Positions 58,235 to 64,000 of a stretch of DNA of 64,000 nucleotides are shown in pieces; position 1 is the first letter of the stretch, and each line of letters begins with the position of its first letter. This DNA is from Amorphochlora amoebiformis (lineage: Eukaryota > Cercozoa > Chlorarachniophyceae). The DNA lies in contig BAAHQB010000075.1 of assembly GCA_054601695.1 (NCBI GenBank), positions 682,001-746,000 on the forward strand, written 5' to 3'. The position numbers and the translations under genes were made by a program. The notes beneath the pieces are model-generated. The model saw only the letters and a list, made by a program, of their open reading frames with translations, had not been told where the DNA came from and searched no databases.

Positions 58235-59070
58235 CAAGGTGGCGCATGTATAGATATAATATACATGCTTATTTACATACATACCGCCGATGATGAATAC
58301 TTATGTCTTAACTATGGAGTTGCACACGCAGTGGTAAAAACATTGTAAATGTAAATCTATAAATTCCCATTTATGTAATAATGATCATAGTTAATCATCA
58401 TCCGGAAACCAATTTAACATTTCAATTATGATCGGCAACATATTTAAACAATATTACGCCAATAGTACGAGTACCGATCTGAACGCCACACTAGGCGTGT
58501 ATCAGTGATACTAGTATCGATCACATACATTGAATACCATTACTACTTGTATATGAGGCTGATTCTATATGAGGCTGATTCTAGTGATTAAGATCATAGT
58601 AAACTAGTAAAATTCTAAATGATGAATACATTACATTAGTACATAACGGCCAATACACTAAAGACGTTTCTATATCTAGGCATATTGTGATAAAGGGCAT
58701 TGACGGGTGCTGTGAGTTCAGTCGACCGGTGGGGGTGGTGGATAATCTTCGTAGAGTGGCTATATATGTTGGCAAATTTAAATCTTAAAATATACTATTA
58801 TTTATAAATATAATGTACATATATTTATATATATATTATATATATTGTAATACATATATATATATTATGCTGAAGTATGTATAATATCTATATAGTACTA
58901 CATATACATTTACACGTAGAAAAATATTTCTACTATATGTAATATACACACATCCTGCACGCATTTATATATACACATATATATATATAACATACATATA
59001 TATACATACATAATATATTTATACATATGTACACTGGGTATTTAACATGCGTACGAAAGTATATCGGTAC
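58235..59070. other. Convergent junction between FKBP and the HEAGH-protein gene
   Basis: Unique sequence to about 58790, then AT-rich. Five CTAG sites by eye, fewer than in the other junctions. The last exon of the minus-strand gene probably lies here: an acceptor-like CATCATTTAG near 58620 (minus sense) would give a few residues and a stop, but I cannot confirm it. No independent gene is seen. Confidence 0.4.
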
Positions 59071-59133
59071 CTTATTGGCAACAAAACCGTTCTCATCAAA
59101 CTCTTCAGGGGGTGGTGGTGGTATCTAGGGAGC

Positions 59134-59173
<40 letters not shown>

Positions 59174-59249
59174 CATAATAATAATAAGAATAGTAATGAT
59201 ACATATACATACTATATATATAAACCATTTCATTTTGTTGTATGTTTTC

Positions 59250-59307
<58 letters not shown>

Positions 59308-59541
59308 TATATAATACTCTCTGTAAGCAACTTGCCACATACACAATATGTGTTTATATACTAATATTTAATAGAAACATGTATCATATGACAAGTATAC
59401 TGTACAAAAACATGAGAATATACCCGGTCTTCGATGAGTTTTATGCAATCTGCTATACTTGCACCACCTTCCATCGCGTTCGCTAACTCTTCCACAGTTC
59501 CCTATATGTTTACAGTACAAATACTATACGTATCTATATTC

Positions 59542-59578
<37 letters not shown>

Positions 59579-59713
59579 AGAACACATACACACATGCACA
59601 CATGTATATATACATGTATGTAATGAATAAGATACACTATATATATATATATATATATGTATATGTAATGAATATATATATATATATAATTTCATATATA
59701 TGTGTCTATATAT

Positions 59714-59756
<43 letters not shown>

Positions 59757-60272
59757 GTATATATGTATATAAACATGCTGCTGATGGAGAGTATTAGTCT
59801 AGAAAACCCACATTTTTTGTTATAACTTATAGTGTAAATGTGATTTATTTATGCATATATTCATGTATATATTTATGCATACACCACACACATATATATA
59901 AACAAATATATATGTAATATATATATATATATATATATGTATATGTAAAAATATTATGTGTGTATGTACATGCATATTATAATATAAACACTTGGGTTAC
60001 CTTGTGTTTTCTTAAAAGTGTCATCGTGTTGAAAACGGACCACCGGACCTGGACGATATATATGTAGATACACATATATATATATATATATTATATATGC
60101 ATATATATATATATGTATTCATGTAGATGTGTGTGTACATGTTATGTAATATACTCTACAGAGTGTATTTATATATCTATCTATATACATATATATATAT
60201 ATATATATTCATAAATATATATTATATTTCATATATATACACCACAACATTCATACGTATACACATACACAC

Positions 60273-60304
<32 letters not shown>

Positions 60305-60470
60305 GTATACATTTATATATATATATATATATATATATATGCATATGTACATATATATATATATATATATCTGTATATATATATATATATATATGTAAAT
60401 AAACATGTATATGTAAATATGTGCATATGATAGTATATATATATGTGTATATCAAATATATATATATATA

Positions 60471-60522
<52 letters not shown>

Positions 60523-60624
60523 AGTATATATGTATGCACAAACCTGGAAAGCAGCTCTTTGAGGAGAGAATCGTAATGCAAAGAGCAGGGCGTCCAGTTG
60601 AACTAAGTCTGATCTTCCCTGGTG

Positions 60625-60659
<35 letters not shown>

Positions 60660-60689
60660 AAATAAATATATATATATATATATATGTAA

Positions 60690-60728
<39 letters not shown>

Positions 60729-61256
60729 AAAACTATAAATGTATGCATATATACATCATAAGCATATGCTTAAATTGAATGTATCGAATAATATATTCGA
60801 CAATATAATATATATATATATATGTATATGTGTATATATATATATATTTATATCTGTATATATTACATGTATGTTTATGTATATGTAAATGTATATGCAT
60901 ATGCATGTGTACGTGTATATGTATATGTATATACGTATAATGTACATGCGTACAATTTTATATATGTATGTATGCATACATGTATATATATATATATGTT
61001 TATGAATATATTTGAGTTCTGTTGCACGTTAGATTGTATATCACATATTTACGTGCAGATTCACATATATTTATACACAGGTATATATATATATATGTAT
61101 TATACCTATTTATGTAGATATATATATATATATATATATAAATATATATGTGTGTATATATATATATATGTCATACTCAAAGTATGTATTATATATATAC
61201 ATATATATATGTAATATATCATAATATATAATGTATATATAGTAACATACAAACAA

Positions 61257-61294
<38 letters not shown>

Positions 61295-61510
61295 ATACAT
61301 ATATAATATATACATTAATATATATATATATAATATATACAAGAATATATATATATATATATAATATATATATATATATGTGCATACATAGATACATACA
61401 AAGGTACCCCTTCAGCCTTGTCTAGCACTACTAATTCAGATGCAATTCCCTAACAAAAATGGATACATATATACATATGTGTACATAGATTTATGTACAT
61501 ATGTGTGTAT

Positions 61511-61550
<40 letters not shown>

Positions 61551-61571
61551 GCATGTATATTTATATTATAC

Positions 61572-61603
<32 letters not shown>

Positions 61604-61604
61604 A

Positions 61605-61636
<32 letters not shown>

Positions 61637-61650
61637 TATCTATATATATA

Positions 61651-61699
<49 letters not shown>

Positions 61700-61936
61700 A
61701 TACATTACCGCAAGAGAGATGCACGTAAATTGATCGAGAGATCTAGCACGGATCGAACCACTCTATGCATGTATACAGACATACTATTAAAACAGATTAA
61801 GGTTAAGATTAGGTTAAGGTAGTTAGGGTTTGCTCGCGTGTGGTTTTAGATTAATGGTACTATTAGTGGAAAAATACAGATGGATGAAGTCTATGTGGAA
61901 CATATGGCTTTGTATGTACAAGCATATTTTATATGT

Positions 61937-61971
<35 letters not shown>

Positions 61972-62093
61972 GATTTCTGTATGTCTATGTATGTTTGTAA
62001 TCCTTATGTACCCTATTTCGTGTAAATTATAAAAAGATTACCGCAATTTCTGTTTTAAAGACCTCGTCAGCAAAACGGGTACCCTGATATAAA

Positions 62094-62131
<38 letters not shown>

Positions 62132-62312
62132 TTATATATTTGCATATAATGTAAGAAAATATATAAATATCTTCCGTATATGGATACATACTACATAAAT
62201 TTAAGGATCGAAATTAGATATATTATACATGTACATACACATTGCATTGATCTGTAAATATAAGTACATACACGTGCATGTATGCAAATATATAACGACA
62301 TCATCATTAATG

Positions 62313-62393
<81 letters not shown>

Positions 62394-62654
62394 GATAAAG
62401 ATGTATTAGTATGTGCAATCATTGATGTATGTAATAAACTCGCTCTCTTGTCTATCTCTTTCTCTTTATAAACTCACGTATTATATATTTGTGAATATAT
62501 AATTTCATATTCGTTATTGAGTATATTGTCGTACCGCTTGCACAGCAGCCTTAAGTCCGCGACCTTCCCCACTGTTCGAAATACAATGAAATACATTTAT
62601 ATAAATGCATATATGTACATATTTGTATAGATACGTGAACATTTATATGTATAC

Positions 62655-62706
<52 letters not shown>

Positions 62707-62906
62707 CGTACGCGCACACGCACACATGTATATATATATATACATATATGTATATATGAATATTGATAAACTTACCGCTTCATACTCACAGATATGCATG
62801 TAAGCGCTCATCGATGATAGCACTTTATCATATGTGTAAACATAAAAACACATACACATACATTTATACATGCATATACAATATATATATATATATATAT
62901 GTATAC

Positions 62907-62949
<43 letters not shown>

Positions 62950-63073
62950 CTACATGTATATATATCCATATATATATATATTATGTAGTTTACATATTTT
63001 AACATATATTTAAAATATATCCATACAATCACCCATTTATATATAAAATATATATACATTTATATGTATATAT

Positions 63074-63105
<32 letters not shown>

Positions 63106-63142
63106 CTATATATATATATATATATATTTGTATGTATGTATA

Positions 63143-63182
<40 letters not shown>

Positions 63183-63435
63183 TTTCTGTTTTAACCGCTT
63201 TTTGTAAGCATCATATGCAGAAAGAGTATATTCGACCGGTAGAACCCCCATGAGGTAGGAGACAAGCAAATGACCAGCCTCGTGAATAGCCACGCGCCTA
63301 TCCAATAGAGTATGCATCCACATTTGTAAAGTCAAGAACATGTAATATGTCTATGTTACATTTATGTACATAGTGTATTTATGTATAAATCTATTAAGGT
63401 GAACAAAATATATACATGCTTGTATTATATATGTG

Positions 63436-63468
<33 letters not shown>

Positions 63469-63722
63469 ATAAATATACACATACATATTTAAATATTATA
63501 TATATATATATATGTATGTATAAATATATAAATACATACATTCAGGTGCATATACATATACAAACAATAACATCGTTGTCGTTACATCCACTCGTCATAT
63601 ATATATATATATATATATATATCTATATATATATATATGTATATATGTATATATATACATATACACATATTATAGATGATATTTGCATATCTACATGTAT
63701 TTGCATACATATATGTAATAAG

Positions 63723-63769
<47 letters not shown>

Positions 63770-63982
63770 ATACACATATATATATATATACATGTGAATA
63801 TATATATTATATATATATGTATATATATAATATGTATATATATATATATACATATATATATGGACATATGTATATAATGTATACAAACCTGCGATAGCCC
63901 GGGAAGATCTGTCTACCAATAGAATCCACAATTAACAGTGACCCACCCGCATTATTATTAACCACATCATAAGCAGAGAGGC
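59071..63982 (-). CDS. Plastid M41-like HEAGH protein (plant stress-regulated family), 5'-partial
   Basis: Exons 5'->3': 63982-63889, 63297-63196, 62571-62535, 62083-62042, 61742-61709, 61449-61408, 60618-60544, 60048-60001, 59501-59424, 59124-59071. The 5' part is beyond the window. Motifs: [18 protein letters not shown] with a His-Glu-x-x-His zinc-type site; [89 protein letters not shown]. These match the recalled plant chloroplast family related to the FtsH protease domain but without AAA ATPase (At5g27290 type). Function is poorly known; peptidase activity is not established. A short exon is missing between 62042 and 61742, because phases there do not match. The Pro-rich exon [14 protein letters not shown] near the 3' end and the terminal exon are less certain. 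Confidence 0.88.
59135..59310. repeat. (TA)n arrays in the HEAGH-protein gene
   Basis: TA runs at about 59137-59172 and 59255-59310, with a short AATAAT stretch between, in the intron between exons 59501-59424 and 59124-59071. Confidence 0.9.
59540..61380. repeat. AT/TG arrays in introns of the HEAGH-protein gene
   Basis: TA, TG and CATA runs cover most of this stretch except the exons at 60048-60001 and 60618-60544. No other exon-like island was seen. Confidence 0.9.
61500..62400. repeat. AT arrays and a short telomere-like piece
   Basis: TA runs at about 61515-61695, 61938-61968, 62098-62130 and 62318-62393; a degenerate TTAGG stretch at 61797-61830. The missing short exon of the HEAGH gene should lie in the unique part between 61750 and 62040. 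Confidence 0.85.
62655..63880. repeat. AT/TG arrays at the right end of the window
   Basis: TA runs at about 62660-62700, 62880-62975, 63060-63180, 63440-63520 and 63598-63865 around exon 63297-63196. A short CGCGCACACGCACAC stretch is at about 62708-62727. Confidence 0.9.
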
Positions 63983-64000
63983 CTGATAGAAATATATATA

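Overview
This is a window of nuclear DNA from a eukaryotic alga, or a lineage descended from one. It has seven to eight genes cut into many short exons. Most introns are swollen with (TA)n and (TG/CA)n arrays. Nearly all long open frames made of alternating Ile/Tyr are these arrays and are not genes. I found the real genes by chaining short exons with GT-AG boundaries and consistent phase, and by recalled family motifs; no alignment was run. Evidence for a complex (secondary) plastid: an FKBP of the plant thylakoid type begins with an ER signal peptide followed by a transit-like segment, and an HEAGH protein of the plant stress-regulated plastid family lies at the right edge. Degenerate TTAGGG tracts point to TTAGGG telomeres. 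Neither presequence shows the Phe after the signal peptide that is usual in red-lineage plastids, so a chlorarachniophyte-like alga is possible, with low certainty.

Layout, left to right: possible 3' end of a plus-strand gene (about 970-1325); CTAG-rich island with a 282-bp tandem duplication (1540-2690); MAP kinase kinase (minus, 2998-5049); CYRI/FAM49 actin regulator (plus, 6130-8032); CTAG-rich island; ATRX-like SNF2 ATPase (minus, 8712-24703); long charged protein with a PH-like C-terminus (plus, 25167-43540); CTAG-rich island; MFSD5/MOT2-type transporter (minus, 44021-52711, 22 exons, 530 codons in frame); plastid FKBP (plus, 52799-58234, 11 exons, 288 codons); convergent junction; M41-like HEAGH protein (minus, 59071 to past the right edge).

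The genes strictly alternate in strand. Three divergent pairs share promoters (kinase/CYRI, ATRX/PH protein, MOT2/FKBP; the last are only 87 bp apart). The convergent 3'-3' junctions carry palindromic CTAG/GTAC-rich islands. Small introns are about 53-80 bp; larger ones carry the AT arrays. In many places a fragment of an exon or intron end has been tandemly duplicated together with flanking AT arrays. I saw no tRNA, rRNA, CRISPR array, transposase or bacterial-type operon.
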